From NCBI RefSeq assembly GCF_000739595.1, contig NZ_BBJP01000022.1, positions 1 through 64,000 of the forward strand: a stretch of DNA of 64,000 bases, written 5' to 3'. Origin of the DNA: Halorubrum halophilum. GTDB lineage: Archaea; Halobacteriota; Halobacteria; Halobacteriales; Haloferacaceae. This document shows positions 17,864 to 26,445 of this stretch, piece by piece (the first letter of the stretch is position 1; every line of letters starts with the position of its first letter). Position numbers and translations under genes: made by a program. Under the pieces are notes generated by a model, which had not been told where the DNA came from, did not search any database, and saw only the letters and a program-made list of their open reading frames with translations.

Positions 17864-19030
17864 ATGAGTGACGCATCCGCGCTGACCGAGCCGGAACGCG
17901 ACGTGCCGGACGTCGGCGAGCTGACGCCGCCGGACCGAACGCTGATGGGACCGGGGCCGAGCGACGTCCACCCGCGCGTGCTGAAAGCGATGAGCACCCC
18001 GCTCGTCGGCCACCTCGACCCGTCGTTCGTCGAGATCATGGACGAGGTTCAGGAGCTGCTGCGCTACACGTTCCGGACCGACAACAAGTGGACGATCCCG
18101 GTGTCGGGGACCGGATCCGCGTCGATGGAGGCGGCCATCGGCAACCTCGTCGAGCCGGGCGACACGATGCTGGTCCCGACGAACGGCTACTTCGGCGGGC
18201 GGATGAAGTCGATGGCCGAGCGGGCGGGCGGCGATGTCGTCGAGGTCGACGCGCCGTGGGGCGAGCCCCTCGATCCGGTCGACGTGGAGCGCGCGTTCGA
18301 CGAGCACCAGCCGGACGTGTTCGGGTTCGTCCACGCCGAGACCTCGACGGGAGTCCTCCAGCCGAACGTCCCCGAACTGACCGATATCGCACACGACCAC
18401 GACGCGTTCGTGATCGCCGACTCGGTCACCTCGCTGGGGGGCGTCGAACTGCGCGTCGACGAGTGGGGGATCGACGCCGCCTACTCCGGCCCGCAGAAGT
18501 GCCTCTCGTGTCCGCCCGGCGCGAGCCCGCTCACGCTCAGCGACCGCGCGATGGACAAGGTGCTCGACCGCGACGAACAACCTCGGTCGTGGTACCTCGA
18601 CCTCTCCCTCTTGGAGGGGTACTGGGGCGACGACCGGTCGTACCACCACACCGCGCCGATCACCAACGTGTACGCGCTCCGCGAGGCCCTCCGCCTCGTC
18701 GCTGAGGAGGGGATCGAAGCGCGGTGGGAGCGCCACCGAGAGGTCGCCGGCGACCTGAAGGCGGGCCTTCAGGATCTGGGACTCGAGATGAACGCCCCCG
18801 ACGAGTACTGGCTCCCGAGCCTGAACGCGGTGCGGGTGCCGGACGGGATCGACGACGGCGCCGTCATCGAGCACCTCCTCAAGGAGTACGACTTGGAGAT
18901 CGCGTCCGGACTCGGCGATCTCGAGGGCGACATCTGGCGGATCGGCTGCATGGGATACTCAGCCCGCCCGAAGAACGTCGAGTACGTTCTCGCGGCGCTG
19001 GAGGACGCGCTCGCGGAGCAGGGGTTCTAG
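17864..19030 (+). CDS. Alanine-glyoxylate / serine-type aminotransferase (class V)
   Basis: A 388-residue PLP enzyme of the AGXT/serine-glyoxylate aminotransferase group. The start motif LMGPGPSDVHPRVLKAM is diagnostic, SGTGSASMEA binds the cofactor phosphate, VIADSVTSLGG holds the PLP-contacting Asp, and K212 in YSGPQKCLSC forms the Schiff base. It moves an amino group from alanine or serine to glyoxylate or a related keto acid. It begins 79 bases after thrS on the same strand, but a gene-specific promoter could fit in that gap. The final substrate is not decided by sequence alone. Confidence 0.88.
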   Translation: MSDASALTEPERDVPDVGELTPPDRTLMGPGPSDVHPRVLKAMSTPLVGHLDPSFVEIMDEVQELLRYTFRTDNKWTIPVSGTGSASMEAAIGNLVEPGDTMLVPTNGYFGGRMKSMAERAGGDVVEVDAPWGEPLDPVDVERAFDEHQPDVFGFVHAETSTGVLQPNVPELTDIAHDHDAFVIADSVTSLGGVELRVDEWGIDAAYSGPQKCLSCPPGASPLTLSDRAMDKVLDRDEQPRSWYLDLSLLEGYWGDDRSYHHTAPITNVYALREALRLVAEEGIEARWERHREVAGDLKAGLQDLGLEMNAPDEYWLPSLNAVRVPDGIDDGAVIEHLLKEYDLEIASGLGDLEGDIWRIGCMGYSARPKNVEYVLAALEDALAEQGF

Positions 19031-19125
19031 TCGGCTGGAAGCGACGCGGGGGCGTCGGAATCGGACGCGACCGCGGACCACCGCCGAGGGGTTTATCAGT
19101 GCGTGTCTCTCCCCTCGGTAAGGGT

Positions 19126-20235
19126 ATGAACGATCTACGAACCGGACTCAGCTACGGGGACGTGCTGCTCGTGCCGCAGCGGTCGCCGGTCGACAGCCGG
19201 AGCGACGTGGACCTCTCGACGCGGCTCACGCCGAATGTCGAGCTGAAGACGCCGCTCGTCTCGGCGGCGATGGACACCGTCACGGAGGCGGATCTGGCGG
19301 TTGAGATCTCCCGCGCCGGCGGGATCGGCGTGCTGCACCGATTCCTCACCGTCGACGAGCAGGCGGCGCAGGTCGAGGACGTGGCCGCGGCCGGCGAACG
19401 GGTCGCCGCCGCGGTCGGCATCAACGAGGACTACGTGGCCCGGAGCGCCGCGCTCGTCGCGGCCGACGTGGACGCGCTCGTCGTCGACGTGGCGCACGGC
19501 CACCTCGAACGGACGATCCGGGCGGTCGAGGAGATCGCCGAGGAGTTCCCGGAGACGGATCTGGTCGCCGGCAATGTCGCCACGCCCGCGGGCGTCGAGG
19601 ACCTCGCGGCCGCCGGCGCCGACTGCGTGAAGGTCGGTATCGGCCCCGGCTCGCACTGCACCACGCGGAAGGTCGCCGGCGCGGGCGTGCCGCAGCTGAC
19701 CGCGGTCGACGACTGCGCGACCGCGGCCGAAGACCTCGACGTGACGATATGCGCCGACGGCGGGATCCGCACCTCCGGCGACGCGGCGAAGGCGCTGATG
19801 GCCGGCGCCGACACCGTGATGCTCGGGAGCCTCTTCGCCGGCACGGCGGAAGCGCCCGGCGCGGTCGTCGAGGTCGAGGGAACGCGCTACAAGCGGTCGC
19901 GCGGGATGGCGACGACCGCCGCCGCCGAGGACCGCGACGACAAGGGCACCGACGTGGTCGCCGACGAGGGCGTCGAGGCGCTGACGCCGTACAAGGGGCC
20001 GGTTGCGACGGTCACCGAGGAGTTCTGTCAGGGGATCCGCTCGGGGCTGTCGTACTGCGGCGGTCACACCATCGAGCGGGCTCGCGACCGGGCCGAGTTC
20101 GTCCGCGTCGCGCCCGGCGCGAAGGAGCGCGAAGGGTTCCACACCGACGACGACTGGGAGGGGATCAGCGTAGACAGCGAGACGGAGCGAGTCGCCGATT
20201 CGACCGGCGGGTCGGCGGCCGAAAGCGACGACTGA
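19126..20235 (+). CDS. GuaB-family (IMPDH/GMP reductase) enzyme without CBS domains
   Basis: A 369-residue TIM-barrel enzyme. [13 protein letters not shown] and [16 protein letters not shown] are the family start, and the catalytic loop is [13 protein letters not shown] with C178. [12 protein letters not shown] and a C-terminal PYKGPVATV motif follow. The two CBS domains inserted after residue ~90 in typical IMP dehydrogenases are missing, and the overall length fits GMP reductase or a minimal IMPDH. The His before the catalytic Cys (usually Ile or Val) is unusual. It acts in guanine nucleotide metabolism, but direction (IMP to XMP, or GMP to IMP) is not settled here. A TTTATC element sits at 19092, about 34 bases before the start. 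Confidence 0.8.
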   Translation: MNDLRTGLSYGDVLLVPQRSPVDSRSDVDLSTRLTPNVELKTPLVSAAMDTVTEADLAVEISRAGGIGVLHRFLTVDEQAAQVEDVAAAGERVAAAVGINEDYVARSAALVAADVDALVVDVAHGHLERTIRAVEEIAEEFPETDLVAGNVATPAGVEDLAAAGADCVKVGIGPGSHCTTRKVAGAGVPQLTAVDDCATAAEDLDVTICADGGIRTSGDAAKALMAGADTVMLGSLFAGTAEAPGAVVEVEGTRYKRSRGMATTAAAEDRDDKGTDVVADEGVEALTPYKGPVATVTEEFCQGIRSGLSYCGGHTIERARDRAEFVRVAPGAKEREGFHTDDDWEGISVDSETERVADSTGGSAAESDD

Positions 20236-20289
20236 TCGAGCGATCGAGACGGCAAAATCGACCCCGCGACCATCCGATCGAGGCGTTCT

Positions 20290-20457
20290 ATGCGGTTCGC
20301 GTACGACCGAGAGACAGATCCGACGCTCCACTTCAGGCTGTTCTCGCCGGACCGGCTCCGCGAGGCGGCTCTCGGGACCGAGTGGGAGGTCGCAGCGATC
20401 GACCGGCAGGGAACCGGAAACGGGCCGCATTACCGAGCCGCGCTCCGGAAGTGGTAG
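20290..20457 (+). pseudogene. Possible remnant of a methyltransferase C-terminus
   Basis: A 55-residue reading frame with core-like GC and codon use: MRFAYDRETDPTLHFRLFSP then a helix REAALGTEWEV and HYRAALRKW at the end. This pattern looks like the last ~55 residues of haloarchaeal class I SAM-dependent methyltransferases, where a strand-helix-strand closes the fold after an LFSPDRL-like turn. No SAM-binding part precedes it; the space before is only 54 bases from the GuaB stop. I therefore read it as a decayed C-terminal remnant, though a genuine small protein cannot be excluded. Confidence 0.4.
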
Positions 20458-20502
20458 GTGGAACTGAAGGATCACAGCTCTCGGATCGACGATTCACGCG
20501 CC

Positions 20503-21801
20503 CTACCACGCCGTCAGCGCCGCGCGTCCGTGGTCGTGCGCGAGAACCGCGAGGAACGCGACGACGCCGGTGATCGCGAACGCGCCGCCGACGTAGAAGA
20601 CGGACGCCATGCTGACCTCGACCATCAGCCAGCCGGCGATGAGGGGGCCCGCCACCGATCCGGGCCGCCAGACGAGCTCGCGGATGCCGAAGCTGGACGC
20701 GACGCCGCCGTCGTCAGTCCCCTCGTCCGCGAACAGCGCCATGCTGGCCGGCTCGCGGAAGGAGTCGGCGACGCCGAGCAGCCCTGAGAAGGCGACGAGG
20801 GGGAGATACGCCGGCGGCAACTCGCCGAGGATCGGAACCGTCACCGCGGCGCCGAGGGCCGTGCCGACCATCGGAGCGAAGGGGATCAGGACCGCGATCA
20901 GCCCGTAGGCACCGCCGCCGGCGAAGACGAACAGCGACCGTCCGTAGGCGTCCGAGAGCCGGCCGGTGAACAGCTGACCGACCATGTTGGTGGCCTTCTC
21001 CCCGGTGACCGTCACCGCGACCGCGGTCGCGCCGACCGCGAGCCCGCCCGCGGCCATCTGCGTGCCGGCGTAGATCGGGATCCAAGTCCGTACCATCGTC
21101 ACCGCGAAGGCGTACTGCGTCCGGAACGTCGAGATAGTGACGATCCGCCGGTTGACCGCGAGGTCGGTGAACGGGAACCCCTCGACGCGGGTCGGGTCGG
21201 CGTCGAGGACGCCCCAGGTGATCACCCACGCGACGATCATCAGCACCGTGATGATAGCAAACACCGGTCCGAACCCGACCGAGTCGTACACCGCGCCCGC
21301 GCCGAGCGAGCCCACGATCGAGGCCGCGAAGGCGGCAGCGTTCGCTTTGCCGATCTTGTCCGCGCGCGTGCCCACGTCGGCGATCTCCCCGACCAGCGAG
21401 AGCGTCATCAGCCCCGCGCCGGTAACGACGAACCCCTGTAGCGCCCTGACGAGGACGAACGATCCGGAGGAGTCGACGAACGGAAACAGGGTGTAGACGC
21501 CCGCGCCGACACCGAGAACGGCGATGAGGACGAGCCGCTTGTCGAACCGATCGCCGGCCCACGCCAGCGGGATCACGGCGACCGTCTGCGCGAGGGTGAA
21601 CCCGGTGGTGTACATCCCGATGATAAACCCGGCCGAGATGGTGACGCCGAGCACCGTCGTCGCCTGCGGATCCAGCGTGTTGATGTAGGTCGGCAGCAGC
21701 GTCAGCAGAGTGATGAAACCGAACCCCTCGGCAAATCGGGTGAGGTAGAGCGCCCAGAACTGCGATCGCTTCTCCCCGTTACCAGTGTCCGCGTTGCTCA
21801 C
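20503..21801 (-). CDS. Major facilitator superfamily transporter
   Basis: A 432-residue membrane protein with about 12 hydrophobic helices. The loop after helix 2 reads AWAGDRFDKRL and a second copy in the C-terminal half reads TGRLSDAYGRSL, both versions of the MFS GxxxDRxGRR signature. The long hydrophobic runs such as LVLIAVLGVGAGVYTLFPF are typical. Substrate unknown; drug or metabolite efflux is a common role of this type. It stands alone, read leftwards, and shows the GC-rich codon use of the core. Confidence 0.85.
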   Translation of the reverse strand: MSNADTGNGEKRSQFWALYLTRFAEGFGFITLLTLLPTYINTLDPQATTVLGVTISAGFIIGMYTTGFTLAQTVAVIPLAWAGDRFDKRLVLIAVLGVGAGVYTLFPFVDSSGSFVLVRALQGFVVTGAGLMTLSLVGEIADVGTRADKIGKANAAAFAASIVGSLGAGAVYDSVGFGPVFAIITVLMIVAWVITWGVLDADPTRVEGFPFTDLAVNRRIVTISTFRTQYAFAVTMVRTWIPIYAGTQMAAGGLAVGATAVAVTVTGEKATNMVGQLFTGRLSDAYGRSLFVFAGGGAYGLIAVLIPFAPMVGTALGAAVTVPILGELPPAYLPLVAFSGLLGVADSFREPASMALFADEGTDDGGVASSFGIRELVWRPGSVAGPLIAGWLMVEVSMASVFYVGGAFAITGVVAFLAVLAHDHGRAALTAW

Positions 21802-21913
21802 ACCGGATCGGCACGCACCGGTTCAAAGTGGGTTTCGGTTCGAAGCGCTCGACGGACCGGACCGGGGTGGAGTCGCCGTCGGACTTATGAGCCGTCCGGA
21901 CGGCCGTACGGCC

Positions 21914-22027
21914 ATGGGCGACCCAGTCTGCGATCGCCGGTTCTGTCCGGAGTGTGACCTCGCCGTCTCGTGCGCCGACGACCTCTGCCCGGAGTGCGGT
22001 GCGCCGATTGATGGCGCCGACGCCTGA
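21914..22027 (+). CDS. Very small zinc-ribbon protein
   Basis: A 37-residue protein, MGDPVCDRRFCPECDLAVSC followed by ADDLCPECGAPIDGADA. Two CPEC knuckles form a zinc ribbon, one of the many sub-50-residue zinc-finger proteins of haloarchaea, some of which act in regulation. A Met at 21887 would add nine residues. It is the last gene before the tRNA-Lys element and has core-like base composition. Confidence 0.6.
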   Translation: MGDPVCDRRFCPECDLAVSCADDLCPECGAPIDGADA

Positions 22028-22224
22028 CGGATGTCGATCGCTGACCGATGCAAAAATACAGCTACATGTCAGTGGAAGCCGGAGCGAGATGTTAACAGCG
22101 GACCGAGCACCTGGTCGCTTCACCGTATCGGCGTCGCTCCGAGATTCAGTGTACGGGCCGGGCGCGAATACGTTCTACGTAAGTCGCCGGGGTACAGCGG
22201 TTCCCTGGCGCTTACGCAGAAGCC

Positions 22225-22259
22225 TGTGCCGTCTGTGCTACTGCGCACAGACAGGCACA
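22225..22259. repeat. 14-bp hairpin inside the split tRNA remnant
   Basis: TGTGCC (22225-22230) pairs with GGCACA (22254-22259), and GTCTGTGC (22231-22238) pairs with GCACAGAC (22245-22252), leaving one bulged A and a six-base loop. It lies four bases before the 22-base attL repeat. It may be a recombinase or excisionase binding site, or the end of the inserted 95-base segment. Confidence 0.65.
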
Positions 22260-22262
22260 ATA

Positions 22263-22284
22263 AACACGCGACCGACGGATTAAG
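22263..22284. repeat. attL core, 22-base direct repeat
   Basis: Identical, in the same orientation, to 48137-48158 inside tRNA-Lys(CTT). It covers the T-loop to the anticodon loop of the tRNA. Together with the integrase gene that starts 65 bases further on, it defines the left end of the ~25.9 kb element. Confidence 0.88.
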
Positions 22285-22348
22285 CAAGATCTGCTCCTCC
22301 CGGACGAGGTACTCTGTCTGCCCCCACGGTTGGCATCGCACACGAGCC

Positions 22349-23347
22349 ATGCCAGAACTTGAACCTCTTGAACCAGAACGAGGCGTAGAGCTTTACCTCA
22401 AACACAGGGCAGACGATTGTGCTGACTCGACTCTCAACGCACACCGACTTCGGCTCAAACACCTACTCCGATGGTGTGATGAGCGTGATATCACCAATCT
22501 CAACGAGCTCACTGGACGACGTCTCCATGAGTACCGCCTCTGGAGAAAAGCAGAGGGTGACCTCAATCGCGTGTCTGTTCGGACACAGATGTCTACCCTC
22601 AGAGCCTTCCTCGATTTCTGCGCGCAGATCGACGCCGTTGAGATGGGACTCAAGGAAACCGTTGATGTTCCAGAGCTCGATGACGGCGAAAACGCACGAT
22701 CAGTACACATCGATAACGATCACGCAGAACAGATTCTGTCTAAGCTTGCTAAATATGAGTATGCGAGCCTTCGGCACGTTCTCATCCTGTTGCTCTGGAA
22801 AACGGGAGTGAGAACCGGAACTGTGCGCAGCATCAACGCAGACGATGTCGATAGTGACGACGGATACATCGAAGTCAGACATCGACCAGAATATGGAACA
22901 CCACTGAAGAACAAATCCTCTGGAGAGAGGTTCATCGCAATCTCTGAGGAGACAGGACGGATCCTCACTGACTGGATAGAGGAGCAACATCCAGGCACGG
23001 AAGATGAACACGGTCAGACACCACTGCTAGCCACTAACTATGGCCGAACCAGCCGAAGTAATATCCGGAAAAATTCGTACTGGGTCACAAGACCGCAGTT
23101 CATCGGAGAGGACTGTCAATGCGAGGTTGAGGATCATTCGTATGACGAAGTCCACCAGTGTGAAGACGCGGTAAGTCCCCACGCGCTTCGAAGAGGATCC
23201 ATCACCCACCATTTACGATCTAATGTGCCTCGTCCAGTCGTGTCCGAACGAGCAAACGTCAGCGGAGACGTACTTGAGACGCACTACGACCAGACCAGTT
23301 TGGAGGAGCAAATGAATCTGAGGAGGGATCACTTAGACAACATCTAA
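22349..23347 (+). CDS. int: Tyrosine recombinase / XerC-like integrase
   Basis: A 332-residue site-specific recombinase starting MPELEPLEPERGVELYLKHR. The N-terminal SAM-like DNA-binding domain covers residues 8-95. The catalytic domain shows R155 in KTGVRTGTVR, a Lys in GTPLKNKSSG, the HxxR box SPHALRRGSITHHL (H278, R281), and the nucleophile in LETHYDQTS (Y313, preceded by H312). The frame is open upstream, but the sequence before 22349 covers the attL region and is not coding. It lies 65 bases from the attL repeat and reads into the element, the usual layout for tRNA-integrated haloarchaeal elements. It should catalyse recombination between attL and the copy in tRNA-Lys. Confidence 0.92.
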   Translation: MPELEPLEPERGVELYLKHRADDCADSTLNAHRLRLKHLLRWCDERDITNLNELTGRRLHEYRLWRKAEGDLNRVSVRTQMSTLRAFLDFCAQIDAVEMGLKETVDVPELDDGENARSVHIDNDHAEQILSKLAKYEYASLRHVLILLLWKTGVRTGTVRSINADDVDSDDGYIEVRHRPEYGTPLKNKSSGERFIAISEETGRILTDWIEEQHPGTEDEHGQTPLLATNYGRTSRSNIRKNSYWVTRPQFIGEDCQCEVEDHSYDEVHQCEDAVSPHALRRGSITHHLRSNVPRPVVSERANVSGDVLETHYDQTSLEEQMNLRRDHLDNI

Positions 23348-23366
23348 TTTCTGATCGTGTCAAATA

Positions 23367-23658
23367 TCTTTATTTCTATGAGACGGCACAGGCAGCAGGA
23401 GAACACGGATGGGGGTTCATCCTGACACAGTATGTTGTACACCTTACAGTCTATCGTACACAACCCATCTACTTCCTCTCAACAGAGAACGACACACCAA
23501 GCTAGGTCGACCCAGACCAATCAAGGGTCATCTGTAACAGTACCAAACTAAGCAACAAACAGTCGCCCTCTTATAGAGAGAAATCCACACTGGCATCGGA
23601 CTAATACATTGTTCGGACACACTCTGACAACCCTCTTCACTATATACTATGCACATTG
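23367..23658 (-). repeat. Dispersed non-coding repeat, copy C (inverted, truncated)
   Basis: Read on the minus strand this begins ATGTGCATAGTATATAGTG (23638-23656), and later has a GGTTGTGTACGA block near 23455-23466 and a CCCCCATCCGTGTTCTC block near 23400-23416. The same blocks occur in the same order in copies A (31649-32160) and B (36545-37060). The copy stops near the 3' end of the integrase gene, so the part with the AATCTAGCTCAGTA block is missing. Confidence 0.65.
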
Positions 23659-24047
23659 TAGATGCGATCTGCATCGCGTTACTCATTGAGTGAGTGGCCC
23701 ACCAGCAACGGGTCGGCCACTGTATTTTATTTAGTACACCTATTTTCGAATATAGATCGTTGTGGACAGACTTGCGAGTAAACCAAGATGGATATCGAAC
23801 TCATCGGCGCTACTGGAATTCTCATAATTTGACATTTCACGCCTCTAATCGCTCAGTACAGAGTAAGTATGTATCATCGGATCTTCTGTCAATGCCAGAG
23901 TGGGTTAAGTATTATCTGCAGAATACAGAGGATCTGTGGTACGGTGATCACGTCTATTTCGCTCGAAATCTACTAGATTATCTGTGATAAGCGAATTGTG
24001 CACTTTCCGGTTCGATTTGTGATAGAACCCATGACATTTGATCGGTA
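23659..24047. other. Intergenic stretch, no confident gene
   Basis: A 97-codon rightward frame (23694-23987) spans this area and ends with an ordinary-looking segment, WVKYYLQNTEDLWYGDHVYF, but its first half looks random, no promoter or family is evident, and I do not call it. Otherwise nothing recognisable. Confidence 0.35.
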
Positions 24048-24914
24048 TCAGGGTGAGTTATTAATAAGTTCATCACCACCTGATGAGATACCGACGCCCA
24101 TTTGGAACGTTTTTTGTGCAGTATTCAAGAGTAACTCTGAAATTTCTCCCTGGATCTGGCCAGCTCGTATAGGAACTTGCTCTGTATTGATACTAATTTC
24201 GTAGTTCCCATCGTCGTTTATTTCCTGATCATACTCAAGCCCTAATCTATCATAAACACCCATATCCTGTACGGCGTTACCCGGGTCGTTGTAGGTGTAC
24301 CTCTCATGCATCATCCCTTGGAATTGTTCCGATAATTCGAATAGGGCTGTGAGTCTTCCCACTTTTTCTTCCCACTGTTCATAGAGACTTTCGAACGATC
24401 CTGCACTCTGTGCGACAATACCCACTACCTCACCCGTTTCCTCGTTCACAACTGGACCACCACTATGGCTGGGATTGAACAGTCCATCAACCTCAAAAAA
24501 TGTACCATCGCCATTCGGATACGATTTTGAAGCGATTCGACCCCAACCGAAGCGTTGGCGGTCAAGAGAGTTCTCTCCTACTAATCGCGCGTATCCGGAC
24601 CATATTACCTTCGTTCCAATCGGTGGGACTGTAGATGACACTGGTAGTATTTGACATTCGTCAGGGTGTCTATTAGAAGTGAGAACGGCAATATCGGACC
24701 CAGGATCTTCAGGGGCATTTTGGTCTTCGTAGATAACATCAACTTCCAAGACGCTACCGGCGAAAGTCCGAATTGTGAGGTCCTCTGGCTTAGAGGCAGC
24801 AACGACATGGGCTGCTGTAATAAGGTGGTTTTCGGCCACCCAGAAAGCGGAAGCTTGTCCCGCAGTTCCATCCACTCGACAAGTTGCTTCTTGGATCTTT
24901 TTTTCAACTGCCAT
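24048..24914 (-). CDS. Cytoplasmic trypsin-like serine protease with C-terminal extension
   Basis: A 288-residue protein. Residues 1-165 form a chymotrypsin-fold protease with the complete triad: H36 in LITAAHVVAA, D74 in DPGSDIAVL, and S151 in NPSHSGGPVV. There is no signal peptide or membrane segment, so it should act inside the cell. The C-terminal ~120 residues are a separate domain of helix and strand that I do not recognise, ending in a Gly-rich ISSGGDEL tail. Trypsin-like domains are used as effectors in several bacterial defence systems, and this gene sits among nucleases of the element. That role is inferred, not shown. It is divergent from the GIY-YIG gene. Confidence 0.8.
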   Translation of the reverse strand: MAVEKKIQEATCRVDGTAGQASAFWVAENHLITAAHVVAASKPEDLTIRTFAGSVLEVDVIYEDQNAPEDPGSDIAVLTSNRHPDECQILPVSSTVPPIGTKVIWSGYARLVGENSLDRQRFGWGRIASKSYPNGDGTFFEVDGLFNPSHSGGPVVNEETGEVVGIVAQSAGSFESLYEQWEEKVGRLTALFELSEQFQGMMHERYTYNDPGNAVQDMGVYDRLGLEYDQEINDDGNYEISINTEQVPIRAGQIQGEISELLLNTAQKTFQMGVGISSGGDELINNSP

Positions 24915-24987
24915 ATCGTGCTGTATATGACTAATGACTAATAGGTTAGTGTGTTTAATGAATGGGGAACCTTGTCTCTCCCACTAG

Positions 24988-25080
24988 ATGAGCATTCTTC
25001 AGCGACCCGCTGTTTCGGACGATGATGTAAAAATAGGATTTAACAGAGCTAGATCATCCTATTCTGCGATATCATTGTAA
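24988..25080 (+). pseudogene. N-terminal remnant of a repeated gene (MSILQRP family)
   Basis: A 30-codon frame starts MSILQRPAVSDDDVKIGFNR and ends soon after. The protein pattern LQRPxVSDxx...FNRA recurs at 39593-39721, and its FNRA part on the minus strand at 38942-39109. The DNA also matches over about 50 bases (CTTCAGCGACC then TGTTTC.GAC). I read it as the broken N-terminus of a gene once present in several copies. It lies in the upstream region of the leftward protease gene. Confidence 0.5.
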
Positions 25081-25174
25081 GGGAACCAGTACATATTTTC
25101 CGCTAGCTTGATACGAATTACATCCAAAATTGGCCAATTCTTTTTGTAGCTTAACCTGTATCTCTCAACTACTC

Positions 25175-25723
25175 ATGTTTGGACACGGAAAGTCAAAGCC
25201 TCGCTCCCAAACTGACAGGGAGCTCGCTCAACGTGTCCGTGACGTTGTCCCCGACCGCGTCAAATCTGCCCTGCAGAAGCGGTCTGATAGTAACTGTGCT
25301 GATCAGTGTCTCTGTCATAATCTGACGAAAAAGCGGGTGGCTGAATTAGTCAAACAGTTCTCCGACGGCACGACAACGAAAACTAACGCGGTGTACGTTC
25401 TTGAGTGTCAAATGAAATTTGTCACTCAGAAAGTGGTCCGCGAAGAGCTCCGTCTTCAGAATGATGTCTCATGGATAGACGATGCCCAAGAGAACAGACG
25501 ACTGGTCTACGTCGGTGTTTCCACCGTCGTCCCAAATCGTCTTTGGAAGCATGCCGTTGGCAACGGAGACGGTGCTAACTTCACACAGATGTTTCCTCCC
25601 ACTCGATTGCTCTCAATCCAGTGGTTTGAGAGAGAATCTGATGCCTATCGTGCTGAAGAGCTCACAGCCGAAATCTTGGAAGAGGAGACCCACGACGGGA
25701 TCTACATTTCTCAGCCTGGTTAA
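25175..25723 (+). CDS. GIY-YIG-like endonuclease with N-terminal Cys cluster
   Basis: A 182-residue protein from MFGHGKSKPRSQTD; the frame upstream is less protein-like. The C-terminal half fits the GIY-YIG fold: strand NAVYVLEC (GIY equivalent VYV, 73-75), RRLVYVGVS (YIG equivalent YVG, 112-114), the catalytic Arg in NRLWKHA (R122), and the metal-binding Glu in AYRAEELTAE. About 35 residues separate the first two strands, longer than usual. An N-terminal cluster C41-x3-C45-x-C47-H48 could bind zinc. Such nucleases occur as homing, restriction or viral enzymes. It is followed by a PD-(D/E)XK gene on the same strand, 116 bases on. Confidence 0.65.
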   Translation: MFGHGKSKPRSQTDRELAQRVRDVVPDRVKSALQKRSDSNCADQCLCHNLTKKRVAELVKQFSDGTTTKTNAVYVLECQMKFVTQKVVREELRLQNDVSWIDDAQENRRLVYVGVSTVVPNRLWKHAVGNGDGANFTQMFPPTRLLSIQWFERESDAYRAEELTAEILEEETHDGIYISQPG

Positions 25724-25839
25724 TTCGTAGCCGGGAAAGTACATCTACACTTCAGTCAAGTGGGTATCGAGTCACCCTCCGCCTTTGAAACATCAACCTA
25801 GGACCGGGGTTTATTCCAACTTAGTGTAGATACTATGCC

Positions 25840-26445
25840 ATGATACCACAGTTCAAAGATGAGCATAGGTTCATCAAGTGGCTGGAGGACGCTCTTGACG
25901 GGTCTCGTGTGAAACGTGGTAGAAGTTATTCAGGTACTGGTGAAAAGAGCTACCCTACCATACGGGCTAGTAGCGAAGTTGGCAACCGAAAATCTGGAGA
26001 AATCGTTCCCGATATTACGTTATCTCACGACATTTGCTTTGAGATATCTCACCCTCATCGGAGAAAAATTGTGACACCACCAACAGAACCAGCATACATC
26101 GAGTGTAAGATTGGTCCAGCATATCGGGGAGAGGGCGAGATTGCTACTGAACGATCAGACACGGGCATTCCCGAGATCCAACGTGAGCTGAACGGTCAAC
26201 TGAAGAGATATCAGTACAAGAGTAGCACGGCAAAGCCTACTGATGCTAGCAAAAACACCGTATTTGTAACATGCCCATATATGCTAGATGTCGATTTTCA
26301 CAAAAACCATCTTCTAGACTTCTCGGTAGCTCAGTTCGAGCAGACTCTCCGCTCCCACAATTTAGGATGGGTATACAGGAATCAACATGGAATCGTTCTA
26401 CAACTGGACTCAAACAATTCGTATCTTGTGCCTGAGTCCAAGTGA
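25840..26445 (+). CDS. Predicted PD-(D/E)XK nuclease
   Basis: A 201-residue protein with the signature of the restriction endonuclease-like fold: D58 in EIVPDITLS, then E88-C-K90 in PAYIECKIG, with the expected helix before (EHRFIKWLEDALDG) and helices after. The GxRxYSGTGEKSYP loop and Arg residues after the active site could contact DNA. It resembles stand-alone restriction-like nucleases or resolvases, but I cannot name the family. It follows the GIY-YIG gene on the same strand and precedes the replication pair, so a role in processing element or invader DNA is plausible. A short AT-rich promoter could precede its start. Confidence 0.65.
   Translation: MIPQFKDEHRFIKWLEDALDGSRVKRGRSYSGTGEKSYPTIRASSEVGNRKSGEIVPDITLSHDICFEISHPHRRKIVTPPTEPAYIECKIGPAYRGEGEIATERSDTGIPEIQRELNGQLKRYQYKSSTAKPTDASKNTVFVTCPYMLDVDFHKNHLLDFSVAQFEQTLRSHNLGWVYRNQHGIVLQLDSNNSYLVPESK

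Larger units (their letters stand above)
22154..22284 (-). pseudogene. Displaced tRNA-Lys 3' remnant, split by a 95-base insertion (attL)
   Basis: Positions 22154-22167 match 48119-48132 exactly (discriminator base, 3' acceptor strand, start of the T-arm). Positions 22263-22284 match 48137-48158 exactly (T-loop to anticodon loop). In the intact tRNA these blocks are four bases apart; here 95 bases (22168-22262) lie between them. The 22-base block is the left direct repeat of the element. Only the part of the tRNA 3' to the crossover is present, as expected of the host half displaced at integration. Confidence 0.8.
22028..22348. other. Left junction region of the integrated element
   Basis: No gene is seen in the 321 bases between the zinc-ribbon gene and the integrase. 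The stretch holds the interrupted tRNA-Lys 3' remnant (22154-22284), including a 14-bp hairpin at 22225-22259, and then ~65 bases that include the integrase leader. Confidence 0.6.

Noticed and set aside
15887-18874. A 995-codon open frame on the minus strand opposite thrS and the aminotransferase gene
   Set aside because: It is the mirror of GC-rich third positions; the plus-strand genes have full family motifs while this one has none.
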